A DNA stretch of 64,000 nucleotides from NCBI GenBank assembly GCA_000381565.1, contig KB906725.1, positions 687,785 through 751,784 of the forward strand, given 5' to 3'. The DNA is from Oxalobacteraceae bacterium AB_14 (lineage in GTDB: Bacteria; Pseudomonadota; Gammaproteobacteria; Burkholderiales; Burkholderiaceae_D). Below are positions 18,959 through 28,439 of the stretch, piece after piece; within the stretch, counting starts at the first letter, position 1; each line of letters starts with the position of its first letter. Below the pieces are notes generated by a model. It saw only the letters and a program-made list of their open reading frames with translations. It did no database searches and was not told where the DNA came from. The translations under genes and the position numbers were made by a program.

Positions 18959-20545
18959 ATGCTCAAATTCTCACGTACTCTTGCCGCCGCACTGCTGGTG
19001 CTGGCGGTGTCCGTGCCGGCGCTGGCCGCCGCGCCGGCCTACAACCTCGACGCCGACGTCAAGCTGGCGCTGAAAACCTTCGACGTTCCCGGCATGGCGG
19101 TCGCCATCGTCAAGGACGGCAAGGTGATCGCCGCCAACGGCTACGGCGTGCGCAAGCTGGGCGACCCGACCCCGGTGGACGGCAAGACGCTGTTCGAGGT
19201 GGCCTCCAACTCCAAGGCCTTCACCGCCGCCGCGCTGGCGATGCTGGTCGACGAGGGCAAGATCGCCTGGGACGATCCGGTCACCAAGCACCTGCCGGAC
19301 TTCCAGATGTTCGACTCCTACGTCACCGGCGCGATGACGGTGCGCGACCTGCTGACGCACCGCAGCGGCCTGGGCCTGGGCGCGGGCGACCTGCTGTGGT
19401 GGCCGACCACCAGTTTCAGCACCGACGAAATCATCGCGCGGCTGCGCTACGTGAAGCCGGCCACCAGCTTCCGCAACAGCTATGCCTACGACAACCTGCT
19501 CTACATCGTGGCCGGCAAGATCGTCGCCGCCAAGGCCGGCAAGCCGTGGGGCGCGGCGATCCGGGAGCGCATCCTGGCGCCGCTGGCCATGAACGGCACC
19601 AAGACCAGCGTGGCCGGGATGCTGGCCACCTCCGACTATTCGGCGCCGCACAGCAAGATCGACGGCAAGGCGGCCGTGGTCAAGCCGATGCTGGTCGAGA
19701 ACGCGGTGGGCGCGGTCGGCATCAACACCAATGCGGAGGACATCGCGCGCTGGATGGCGATGCTGCTCAATGGCGGCAAGCTGGAAAACGGCACGCAGCT
19801 GATCAGCGCCAGGCAGCTGAACGAGTTGTGGACCGAGCAGACGCCGATGCGCATCCGCGAACCGAAGCCCGCGCTGGCCGCGACCAAGCCCCACTTCGCG
19901 GCCTATGGCCTGGGCTTCAACCTGCGCGACTACAAGGGCCGCAAGATCGCCATGCACGGCGGCGCCCTGCAGGGCTTTTATTCGACCGTGCTGATGGTGC
20001 CGGAGCAGAAGCTGGGCATCGCCATCCTGACCAACGCCGAGAACAGCCCGGCGATGGCGTCGCTGTACTGGCGCATCCTGGACCACTACCTGGACGTGCC
20101 GGCCAGCGACTGGATCAAGCTGTACGCCGAGCAGGAGGCGGCTGCGCACAAGGAAGAGCTGGAGCGCCTGGGCAAGGAAGCCGGCGCGCGCAGCGCCAGG
20201 TCGACGCCGTCGCTGCCGCTGGCCGCCTACGACGGCGAGTATGAAGACCCGTGGTACGGCAAGGTGACCATACGCGCCGAGGGCGGAAAGCACATCATGC
20301 GCTTCAGCCGCACGCCGGACCTGACGGGGGAGCTGGAGCACTTCCAGCACGACACCTTCATCGTGCGCTGGAAGGAGCGCAACTTCAACGCCGACGCCTA
20401 CGTGACGTTCGCGCTGAACCCGGACGCCAGCATCGAGCGCATGAAGATGGCGCCGGTCTCGATGGAGACCGATTTCAGCTACGACTTCCGCGACCTGAAC
20501 TTCACGCCGGTGAAGCCGCCCAAGTCCGACAAGGTGGCGAAGTAA
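18959..20545 (+). CDS. Serine hydrolase, class C beta-lactamase family, with DUF3471-like C-terminal domain
   Basis: A 528-residue protein with signal peptide MLKFSRTLAAALLVLAVSV. Catalytic motifs are SxxK (S83-NS-K86), YxN (in SYAYDN) and HGG (in MHGGALQGF) in place of KTG. This pattern is common in esterase or D-amino-acid peptidase relatives of class C beta-lactamases. The last ~110 residues form a small beta-rich domain of the DUF3471 type. Resistance to beta-lactams should not be assumed. It follows the M1 peptidase by two bases, suggesting joint peptide processing in the periplasm. Confidence 0.88.
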   Translation: MLKFSRTLAAALLVLAVSVPALAAAPAYNLDADVKLALKTFDVPGMAVAIVKDGKVIAANGYGVRKLGDPTPVDGKTLFEVASNSKAFTAAALAMLVDEGKIAWDDPVTKHLPDFQMFDSYVTGAMTVRDLLTHRSGLGLGAGDLLWWPTTSFSTDEIIARLRYVKPATSFRNSYAYDNLLYIVAGKIVAAKAGKPWGAAIRERILAPLAMNGTKTSVAGMLATSDYSAPHSKIDGKAAVVKPMLVENAVGAVGINTNAEDIARWMAMLLNGGKLENGTQLISARQLNELWTEQTPMRIREPKPALAATKPHFAAYGLGFNLRDYKGRKIAMHGGALQGFYSTVLMVPEQKLGIAILTNAENSPAMASLYWRILDHYLDVPASDWIKLYAEQEAAAHKEELERLGKEAGARSARSTPSLPLAAYDGEYEDPWYGKVTIRAEGGKHIMRFSRTPDLTGELEHFQHDTFIVRWKERNFNADAYVTFALNPDASIERMKMAPVSMETDFSYDFRDLNFTPVKPPKSDKVAK

Positions 20546-20546
20546 G

Positions 20547-22277
20547 CTAGACCTGGCTCTCGACCCGGTTGCGGCCGTTGTGCTTGGCGCGGTACAGCGC
20601 CAGGTCGGCGGCGTGGAACAGGTCGTCGAGCACCGCGTGCGGGCCGTGCGCCACGGCCACGCCGAAGCTGGCCGTCACGCGCAGGATGTAGCCGTCCGAC
20701 AGTGTCAGCGGCTCGTTGGCGATCGCCTCCCGCAGCCGCTCGGCCAGCGCGCGCGCCGCCTCCAGCCCGCAGCAGGCGGGCATCACCACGAATTCCTCGC
20801 CGCCGTAGCGCGCCACGATCTCGCCGTCGCGCAGGCTGGCGCGCACCACGTCGGCGATGCGTATCAACACCTGGTCGCCGGCGTCGTGGCCATAGGAGTC
20901 GTTGACCGACTTGAAGTGGTCGACGTCGAACAGGATCACCGCCAGCGCTTCATTGCGCTCGCTGGCGCCGCGCAGGCGCAGGTTGCCGGCCGCCGTGAAG
21001 GCGCGCCGGTTCAGGATGCCGGTCAGGTAGTCGGTGTCGGCGCGCACCTTGAGTTCCTCGATCAGGTGCAGCCGCTCCTGCTCCAGCCGCTGGCGGTCCA
21101 TGCTGTTGGCGCGCAGCGTCGCCAGCGCGCGCAGCATGTCGCCGATCTCGTCGTCGCGGCGGGCGCCGCTGGGCGGCGGCGAGAAGTCGCCGTTGCCCAG
21201 CCGGACCACCGCGCGCGTGGCGCGCAGCAGCGGGATCACCACCCGCCGCCGCAGGATCAGCAGCAGCAGGGTCAGGGCCAGCAGGATGGCGGCGCCCACC
21301 AGCAGGGCCAGCATCAGCTCGCGCCGCGCTTGCTGGAAGTCGCGCAGCGCCTGCGCCTGCGCCTCCTCCAGCAGCACGTCGCGCAGCGCCAGGATGGGCG
21401 CCATGCAGGGCACATAGCGTTGCGCGAACTGGCCGGTGTCCATGCCGTAGGGGCGGCCGGCGCGGCTGGCCTGTTCGACCTCGGACACCAGCCGCTGGCC
21501 GCTGTCGAAGTACAGCTGGTCCATGCGCGCCACCGCCGCCAGCACGCGCGGCTCGGTGTCGATGTCGCCGCTGGGGATCTTGATCAGCTGGCGCAGCTGC
21601 TCGATGCGGCCGCGCAGGAATTGCAGGCGTTCGTGGTCGCCCTCGGTCAGCGGCCGGCCGGAGGCCAGCGGCACTGTCAGCGCCGAGCCGAGACGGCCGG
21701 CGAACTCGCGCAGTTCGACCGTCAGGCGGGCCTTGGCCAGGATGCGGCCGATGCGGGGATAGACTTGTTCGGAGGCGCGCGTGTAGCCGGTCACCGCGTC
21801 CAGCGCCAGCGGCACCAGGCGGAACATGCGTTCGACGGTTAGCTCCAGCCGTTCCGGCGTGCGCCGGGCCGGCGGCAGCGCGGCCAGCTGGTCCACCGTC
21901 TGGCGCGCCGCGGCCAGCGCCTGGTCCAGCGGCGCCAGTGGCAGGGCGCCGGCCAGCGCGGCGGGTATCGGTTCGGCGGCCAGTTCGTGGCGCAGCTGCG
22001 CCAGCGCCTGGTCGGTGTCGGCGCGCGCGCGCAGCAGCCGCGCGCGGTAGGCCGGATTGGCCGGCACGTGGTCGCCCAGCACGGCGTTGACCGGACCGCG
22101 TTCGAAGGAGAGTTTTTCTGCGGCGATCATGGCGCGCTGCATCAGTTGCAGCGTGTGGTGGCCGCTGCCTGCGGCACGGTAGTGTTCCCACTCGCCCCAC
22201 AGCAGCCGCCCCAGCATGCCGCACACCAGCAGCGCCAGCACGGCGCCGGTGAGGGCGAATAATCGGGTTAATCTCAT
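20547..22277 (-). CDS. Membrane diguanylate cyclase with periplasmic sensor and HAMP domain
   Basis: A 576-residue protein. One N-terminal helix (MRLTRLFALTGAVLALLVC) and a second at ~315-338 enclose a helical periplasmic sensor region of ~270 residues. A HAMP linker follows and then a GGDEF domain with intact GGEEF in ARYGGEEFVVM. It makes c-di-GMP from GTP. The product-inhibition I-site, normally RxxD five residues before GGEEF, reads RDGE. Feedback inhibition may thus be weak. ATG 22277 was preferred over an in-frame start 12 codons upstream because it opens directly on the first membrane helix. It converges on the serine hydrolase with one base between stop codons. Confidence 0.93.
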   Translation of the reverse strand: MRLTRLFALTGAVLALLVCGMLGRLLWGEWEHYRAAGSGHHTLQLMQRAMIAAEKLSFERGPVNAVLGDHVPANPAYRARLLRARADTDQALAQLRHELAAEPIPAALAGALPLAPLDQALAAARQTVDQLAALPPARRTPERLELTVERMFRLVPLALDAVTGYTRASEQVYPRIGRILAKARLTVELREFAGRLGSALTVPLASGRPLTEGDHERLQFLRGRIEQLRQLIKIPSGDIDTEPRVLAAVARMDQLYFDSGQRLVSEVEQASRAGRPYGMDTGQFAQRYVPCMAPILALRDVLLEEAQAQALRDFQQARRELMLALLVGAAILLALTLLLLILRRRVVIPLLRATRAVVRLGNGDFSPPPSGARRDDEIGDMLRALATLRANSMDRQRLEQERLHLIEELKVRADTDYLTGILNRRAFTAAGNLRLRGASERNEALAVILFDVDHFKSVNDSYGHDAGDQVLIRIADVVRASLRDGEIVARYGGEEFVVMPACCGLEAARALAERLREAIANEPLTLSDGYILRVTASFGVAVAHGPHAVLDDLFHAADLALYRAKHNGRNRVESQV

Positions 22278-22472
22278 TGCTGCCAACCTGCATTCCAATT
22301 TGCTAGCTGGCAATATGCCACAAAGCGTGGCGGCTGTGGTTGTTGGGTCGGTGGCGGCGGCGCGAAATGAGACGCGCTGGGCCGCTAATGGTAGGATGGC
22401 GGCCTCGCGTCACGGCAGGGCTGTTTGTTATGATGCAAAGCTTGAATTTTTACTAATTGAGGGATGAAGAAG

Positions 22473-22835
22473 ATGTCTATGCAACGAGTTATGCTGCGCT
22501 CCAAGCTGCACCGTGTGACGGTCACGCAGGCGGATTTGAATTACGAGGGGTCGTGCGGTATCGACCAGGATTTGCTGGACGCGGCCGATATCTGGGTCAA
22601 CGAGAAGATTGAGTTGTACAACGTGAACAATGGCGAGCGTTTCGCCACCTACGCCATCCCCGGCCTGCGCGGCACCGGCGAGATTTCGCTGAACGGCGCC
22701 GCCGCCCGCCGCGCGCAGCTGGGCGACCTGCTGATCATCTGCACCTACGCGCCGATGACCGAAGAGCAGGCCCGCGACTACAAGCCGAAGGTCGTGTTCG
22801 TCGACGACAAGAACAAGATCAAAGGCATGAAATAA
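22473..22835 (+). CDS. panD: Aspartate 1-decarboxylase
   Basis: A 120-residue pyruvoyl enzyme that makes beta-alanine from L-aspartate for pantothenate and coenzyme A. The self-cleavage site Gly-Ser is present in NYEGSCGID; the serine becomes the pyruvoyl group. The rest matches the family (MLRSKLHRVTVTQADL, NVNNGERFATYAI, SLNGAAARRAQLGD). Three in-frame ATGs open the frame (22464, 22473, 22479). GAGGG ends directly at the first and stands nine bases from the second, so 22473 is preferred. The third would give the shortest classical N-terminus. Confidence 0.95.
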   Translation: MSMQRVMLRSKLHRVTVTQADLNYEGSCGIDQDLLDAADIWVNEKIELYNVNNGERFATYAIPGLRGTGEISLNGAAARRAQLGDLLIICTYAPMTEEQARDYKPKVVFVDDKNKIKGMK

Positions 22836-22864
22836 GCGGGCATTAAGAATAAGCGGGCATTAAG
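22831..22864 (+). repeat. 17-bp tandem duplication across the panD stop codon
   Basis: AATAAGCGGGCATTAAG occurs twice in direct succession (22831-22847 and 22848-22864). The first copy contains the panD stop codon. It looks like a recent slippage duplication with no effect on the protein. Confidence 0.9.
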
Positions 22865-22897
22865 AAGCCGCCGGGCTCAAGCCGGCGGCTTTTTTTT
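22865..22897 (+). terminator. Rho-independent terminator after panD
   Basis: A 10-bp stem AAGCCGCCGG/CCGGCGGCTT (22865-22874 with 22882-22891) is followed by Ts to 22897. The T run overlaps the stop codon of the converging Crp/Fnr gene. Minus-strand use would have only a weak T run (TTCTTAAT). Confidence 0.9.
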
Positions 22898-23519
22898 ACT
22901 TGGACGGCGCGCCGTCGTTGCGCAGCAGCTGCGACATGTACTGCGGCGTGATGCCGAGGAACGATGCCACCACCTTCTGCGAGATGCGCTGCTCCAGCCC
23001 CGGGTACTCGCGGCGGAACGCGCTCAGCCGCCCCTGCGCCGGCGAGGCGCTCAGGTAGCGCCGCCGGCTCTGGTCGATGATGCCGCGCTCCGACACCTTC
23101 AGATAGTAGTCGCGCAACAGGTTGTTGCTGTGCGCCAGCTTGCTGATCTCCAGCCAGTCCAGCCGGTAGCCGTGCACCGCCGTCTCCGCCACCACGAAGT
23201 TGAGCGCAGGCTCGTCCTCGCGCGCGCGCAGCAGGTCGTCGTGCGCCGCCGCCGGCTCGCCGTCGGTCAGGAAGTGCAAGGTCACCTCGTTGCCGGTCTC
23301 GGTGATGAAGCCGGTGCGCGCCACGCCGCTGTGCAGCCACACCACGCTGTTGGCCAGCGTGCCGATGCGCTGCAAATACTCGCCCTTGCGCACGCTCACC
23401 GGCACCGCCAGCGGCGCCAGCATACGCGTCACTTCGTCGTACATTTCAGGGGTGACTTTGTATCGGCGGGCAACAATATCCCGGTACTTCGCTCTGTGTT
23501 CTAAGAATGCCTGGTTCAT
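22896..23519 (-). CDS. Crp/Fnr family transcriptional regulator
   Basis: A 207-residue protein. Residues ~25-140 resemble a cyclic-nucleotide-binding domain (VRKGEYLQRIGT, VWLHSGVARTGFI, HFLTDGEPAAAHDDLL). The C-terminal helix-turn-helix is ISQKVVASFLGITPQYMSQLLR. There is no N-terminal cysteine cluster, so it is not an Fe-S oxygen sensor like Fnr. The ligand is unknown. It is separated by the MCP remnant from the aquaporin gene, and no clear target is adjacent. Confidence 0.88.
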   Translation of the reverse strand: MNQAFLEHRAKYRDIVARRYKVTPEMYDEVTRMLAPLAVPVSVRKGEYLQRIGTLANSVVWLHSGVARTGFITETGNEVTLHFLTDGEPAAAHDDLLRAREDEPALNFVVAETAVHGYRLDWLEISKLAHSNNLLRDYYLKVSERGIIDQSRRRYLSASPAQGRLSAFRREYPGLEQRISQKVVASFLGITPQYMSQLLRNDGAPSK

Positions 23520-23689
23520 TTTTCGTGGTCGTCTTCATCCCGGCATGTAAATGGCCGTACATATCAGCCGGAAGTGTAAACGTTTTCTCAGTCCTCAACG
23601 CAAGTTTTGTTGTGATTTGGAATGAAAAACGAAAATATATTTTAAACTTCAACTAGATGAATGGCGCGCCGGCTTGGCGTTTCCATGGT

Positions 23690-23860
23690 GGCGCAGCGCT
23701 CGGCAGGGCGAGCGCCGTCATGGCCGGGATCAGCAACGCCAGCGGCGAGCAGACCCATGGCATCGCGCAGATCAGCAGTGCGATCACGCAGACGGATCTG
23801 GTGGCGCAGCAGAACGCCGCGCCGGTGGGGCAGGCCGCCAGGCTGGCCGGCGGCCGTTGA
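23690..23860 (+). pseudogene. Remnant of a methyl-accepting chemotaxis protein C-terminus
   Basis: About 50 codons read VMAGISNASGEQTHGIAQIS then AITQTDLVAQQNAAPVGQAA. This is the familiar C-terminal part of an MCP signalling domain (EISAASxEQxxGIxQVNxAI, QNAALVEQAA). Nothing upstream in the 23520-23689 gap encodes the rest of a receptor; that stretch is AT-richer and holds no gene I can support. It is best read as a decayed gene end. Confidence 0.7.
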
Positions 23861-23875
23861 TGCGCGCTAAACGAT

Positions 23876-24568
23876 TTACGCCTTTTCCGGCGCGCCGATG
23901 AGGCGGTAGATCGCCGCGCCCAGCAGCGCGCCGGCGATCGGCGCGACCCAGAACAGCCACAGCTGGCTGGTGGCCCAGTCGCCCACGTACAGCGCCACGC
24001 CGGTGCTGCGGGCCGGGTTGACCGAGGTGTTGGTGACCGGGATGCTGATCAGGTGGATCAGCGTCAGGCCCAGGCCGATCGGCAGCGGCGCGAAGCCTTT
24101 CGGCGCGCGCTCGTCGGTGGCGCCCAGGATGATCAGCAGGAACATCATGGTCATCACCACTTCCGTCACCAGCGCGGCCAGCAGCGAGTATTTGCCCGGC
24201 GAATGCTCGCCGTAGCCGTTGGAGGCGAAGCCGGCCATGACGTCGAAGCCGGGCTTGCCGCTGGCGATGGTGTACAGCACGCCGCCGGCGACGATCGCGC
24301 CCAGCACCTGCGCCGCGATGTAGGGCAGCAGCTTATTGGCCGGGAAGCGGCCGCCGGCCCACAGGCCGATCGACACCGCCGGATTCAGGTGGCAGCCGGA
24401 GATGTGGCCGATGGCGTAGGCCATCGTCAGCACCGTCAGGCCGAAGGCCAGCGAGACGCCCAGCAAGCCGATGCCGACACCGGGAAAAGCCGCGGCCAGC
24501 ACCGCGCTGCCGCAGCCGCCGAGCACCAGCCAGAAGGTTCCAAAAAATTCCGCGCCGTATTGTTTCAT
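23876..24568 (-). CDS. aqpZ: Aquaporin Z
   Basis: A 230-residue water channel with six membrane helices and two half-helices bearing NPA motifs (CHLNPAVSIG near 60 and SVNPARSTG near 185). The length and the selectivity-filter surroundings match AqpZ rather than the larger glycerol facilitators. The start is ATG 24568 (MKQYGAEFFGTFW), chosen because GAGGAACG stands directly upstream; an ATG four codons earlier lacks a site. It is not obviously in an operon. Confidence 0.94.
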   Translation of the reverse strand: MKQYGAEFFGTFWLVLGGCGSAVLAAAFPGVGIGLLGVSLAFGLTVLTMAYAIGHISGCHLNPAVSIGLWAGGRFPANKLLPYIAAQVLGAIVAGGVLYTIASGKPGFDVMAGFASNGYGEHSPGKYSLLAALVTEVVMTMMFLLIILGATDERAPKGFAPLPIGLGLTLIHLISIPVTNTSVNPARSTGVALYVGDWATSQLWLFWVAPIAGALLGAAIYRLIGAPEKA

Positions 24569-24662
24569 ATCGTTCCTCATATCTGGATAGTCAATTTTGC
24601 TTCATTATCATGCAACGTTGGCAATCTAACCGGGAAGCGCGCAAATGTCGAGTGCAGAGTTG

Positions 24663-26222
<1,560 letters not shown>

Positions 26223-26487
26223 AGGCGGGTTCCAGCATGAAAGTGTATCGCCTTGCGGCGGGCGGTTGTGCGGGTGCAACAGGTGCGCGGGCAGCGGGCG
26301 CACAGGCGCACATCTTAACGTCAAATTATTTCCCTTCGGAAGCAATTTAAAGCGCCGTCGCGTAAAACAACCGATACAATTGAATTGCCATCTACATTGT
26401 GGCGCAAGCTTTGTTTCTGGGATACAGTTGGACTCACGGCATCCACCGAACGAGGTGCCGAGAGACTCTACAGCGGGGTGGCGTCCA

Positions 26488-27663
26488 GTGAAGAACACGA
26501 GTGGCTTCGATAGCAAAATCTTGCTTCCCTTCGGCCTGGCCGGCGGCGGCGCGCTGGGGACCATGTTGGCCGGTTGGGGCGCCTGGGGCTGGTACACGGT
26601 GCTGTGGTCGGCCGCGCTGCTGGCCGCCGCGGCCTGGAGCGTGCGCGGCGCCGCCGCGTCGGCGCTGGGCGGCGGCGAGCGCGCCATGATCGAGGACTAT
26701 CTCGACGCCCGCGAACGCTTCGGCGACGCCGTGCTGCCGATCTGGTGCCGCCACATCGAAAACTCCCGCACCCAGATGGAGGAGGCGGTGGCCGACCTGG
26801 CCGGGCGCTTCTCCAGCATCGTCGACAAGCTCGACGACGCGGTCCACGTCTCCAGCCACGACGGCGGCAAGGGCGGCAAGGGCGGCGGCAGCTCGATGAC
26901 CGAAATCTTCGCCCGCAGCGAAACCCAGCTCGGCTCGGTGGTGACGTCGATGAAGTCGGCCATGTCGTCCAAGCACGCCATGCTGGCCAAGATCAAGGAC
27001 CTGGAACGCTTCACGCGCGAACTGCGCGACATGGCCGAGGGCGTGGCCAGCATCGCCGCCCAGACCAACCTGCTGGCGCTGAACGCCGCCATCGAGGCGG
27101 CGCGCGCCGGCCCGGCCGGGCGCGGCTTCGCGGTGGTGGCGCAGGAAGTGCGCAACCTGTCGAGCCGCTCGGCCGAGACCGGCCGCAACATCTCCAACCG
27201 CGTCGGCCTGATCAGCAGCGCCATCCTGGCCGCCAGCCAGGCCGCCGAGCAATCGAGCGAGCAGGAGGACAAGTCGATGCAGTCGGCCGAAGGGATGATC
27301 GTATCGGTGCTGGGCGACTTCCGCCAGATGACCGACGCGCTGGTGCAGTCGGCCGACAAGCTCAAGCAGGACAGCATCGGCATCCAGGGCGAGGTGGGCG
27401 AGGCGCTGGTGCAGCTGCAGTTCCAGGACCGGGTCAGCCAGGTGATGGCCCACGTGCGCGAGAATATGGAGCTGCTGCCGGCGCTGCTGCGCGAGAACCG
27501 CGAGCGCTACGCCGCCGACCAGGTGCTGCAGGCGCTGGACGCCCAGCCGCTGCTGGGCGAGCTGCAAAAGACCTACGCGATGGCGGAGGAGCACGCGGTG
27601 CACGGCGGCTCCAGCCACGCCGCGCCGGCCGCCGCGGCCGCCGACGAGATCACCTTTTTCTGA
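26488..27663 (+). CDS. Methyl-accepting chemotaxis-like protein without periplasmic domain
   Basis: A 391-residue protein, first gene of the chemosensory cluster. Two adjacent N-terminal helices (LLPFGLAGGGALGTMLAGW and VLWSAALLAAAAWSV) leave no room for a sensory loop. The MCP signalling tip is recognisable (SIAAQTNLLALNAAIEAARA). The C-terminal part (LVQLQFQDRVSQVMAHVREN) resembles cytoplasmic MCP-like proteins encoded with CheA. A Gly/Lys-rich insert (GGKGGKGGG) lies near residue 130. The start is GTG 26488 with GGGGTGG upstream. Translation from earlier in-frame codons would cross the divergent promoter region and was rejected. Confidence 0.82.
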   Translation: MKNTSGFDSKILLPFGLAGGGALGTMLAGWGAWGWYTVLWSAALLAAAAWSVRGAAASALGGGERAMIEDYLDARERFGDAVLPIWCRHIENSRTQMEEAVADLAGRFSSIVDKLDDAVHVSSHDGGKGGKGGGSSMTEIFARSETQLGSVVTSMKSAMSSKHAMLAKIKDLERFTRELRDMAEGVASIAAQTNLLALNAAIEAARAGPAGRGFAVVAQEVRNLSSRSAETGRNISNRVGLISSAILAASQAAEQSSEQEDKSMQSAEGMIVSVLGDFRQMTDALVQSADKLKQDSIGIQGEVGEALVQLQFQDRVSQVMAHVRENMELLPALLRENRERYAADQVLQALDAQPLLGELQKTYAMAEEHAVHGGSSHAAPAAAAADEITFF

Positions 27664-27696
27664 CGCTTTTTCTGACGATTAACCGAGGTAGAGAAC

Positions 27697-28065
27697 ATGG
27701 CAAAAACCATCATGGTGGTCGACGATTCGGCCTCCCTGCGGCAAGTGGTCGGCATCGCGCTCAAGGGCGCGGGCTACGAGGTCATCGAAGGGCGCGACGG
27801 CGTCGACGCGCTGTCCAAATGCACCGGCCAGAAGATCCATCTGGTGGTGTGCGACGTCAACATGCCCAATATGGACGGCATCACCTTCGTGCGCGAATTC
27901 AAGCAGCTGCCCTTGTACAAATTCACGCCGGTGATCATGCTCACCACCGAGTCGCAGGAGAGCAAGAAGGAAGAGGGCAAGGCGGCCGGGGCCAAGGCCT
28001 GGGTGGTCAAGCCGTTCAAGCCGGAGGTGCTGCTCGGCGCCGTCGCCAAACTGGTCATGCCCTAA
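27697..28065 (+). CDS. cheY: CheY-like single-domain response regulator
   Basis: A 122-residue receiver domain. It shows the acidic pair in MVVDDSASLRQ, the phospho-acceptor Asp in VCDVNMPNMDG, the Thr in MLTTES and the Lys in VVKPFKPE. There is no output domain, so it acts by binding a partner after phosphorylation by CheA. It follows the MCP-like gene by 33 bp, with GAGGTAGAGAAC upstream as ribosome-binding site. Whether it addresses a flagellar motor or another output cannot be told from the sequence. Confidence 0.93.
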   Translation: MAKTIMVVDDSASLRQVVGIALKGAGYEVIEGRDGVDALSKCTGQKIHLVVCDVNMPNMDGITFVREFKQLPLYKFTPVIMLTTESQESKKEEGKAAGAKAWVVKPFKPEVLLGAVAKLVMP

Positions 28066-28091
28066 ATCGTCCCATCACCACGGAGGACGCC

Positions 28092-28400
28092 ATGTCCGAT
28101 CAATCTGAAGTCGCCGTCGCCCGCATCGCCATCGACGGCGAGATGACGATCTACCGCGCCGCCGACCTCAAGGCGACCGTGCTCGACGCCCTGCGCAAGA
28201 CCCAGGTGCTGGAGATCGACCTGTCCGGCATCACCGAACTCGACACGGCCGGCCTGCAGGTGCTGATGCTGGCCAAGACCACCGCCAACGCCCACCAGCG
28301 CGAGCTGCGCCTGGTCAAGCACAGCCCGGCGGTGGTGGAAATCCTGGAAATGCTGGACCTGGGCGCCTTCTTCGGCGACGCCCTGCTGATACACGCCTGA
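28092..28400 (+). CDS. STAS domain protein (anti-sigma-factor-antagonist-like)
   Basis: A 102-residue single STAS domain, with the family core EIDLSGITELDTAGLQVLML. The residue that is phosphorylated in SpoIIAA-type proteins is Thr here (DTAGLQ) instead of Ser. STAS proteins next to CheA occur in alternative-function chemosensory clusters and can link receptors to other phospho-relays. CGGAGGACGCC stands directly before ATG 28092. It lies between cheY and cheA on the same strand with short gaps. Confidence 0.88.
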   Translation: MSDQSEVAVARIAIDGEMTIYRAADLKATVLDALRKTQVLEIDLSGITELDTAGLQVLMLAKTTANAHQRELRLVKHSPAVVEILEMLDLGAFFGDALLIHA

Positions 28401-28439
28401 ACCATCCATCTGCGTATTTTTGTTCCGAGGGCCCTTGCC

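Noticed and set aside
26348..26377. Sigma-28-like promoter (TAAAGC...CCGATAC) before the chemosensory operon
   Set aside because: The spacing is about three bases too long and both boxes deviate from consensus.
26395..26412. Sigma-54-like TGGCGC-N5-TTGT before the chemosensory operon
   Set aside because: The invariant GC of the -12 element is GT and the -24 element has a mismatch, so it is probably chance.
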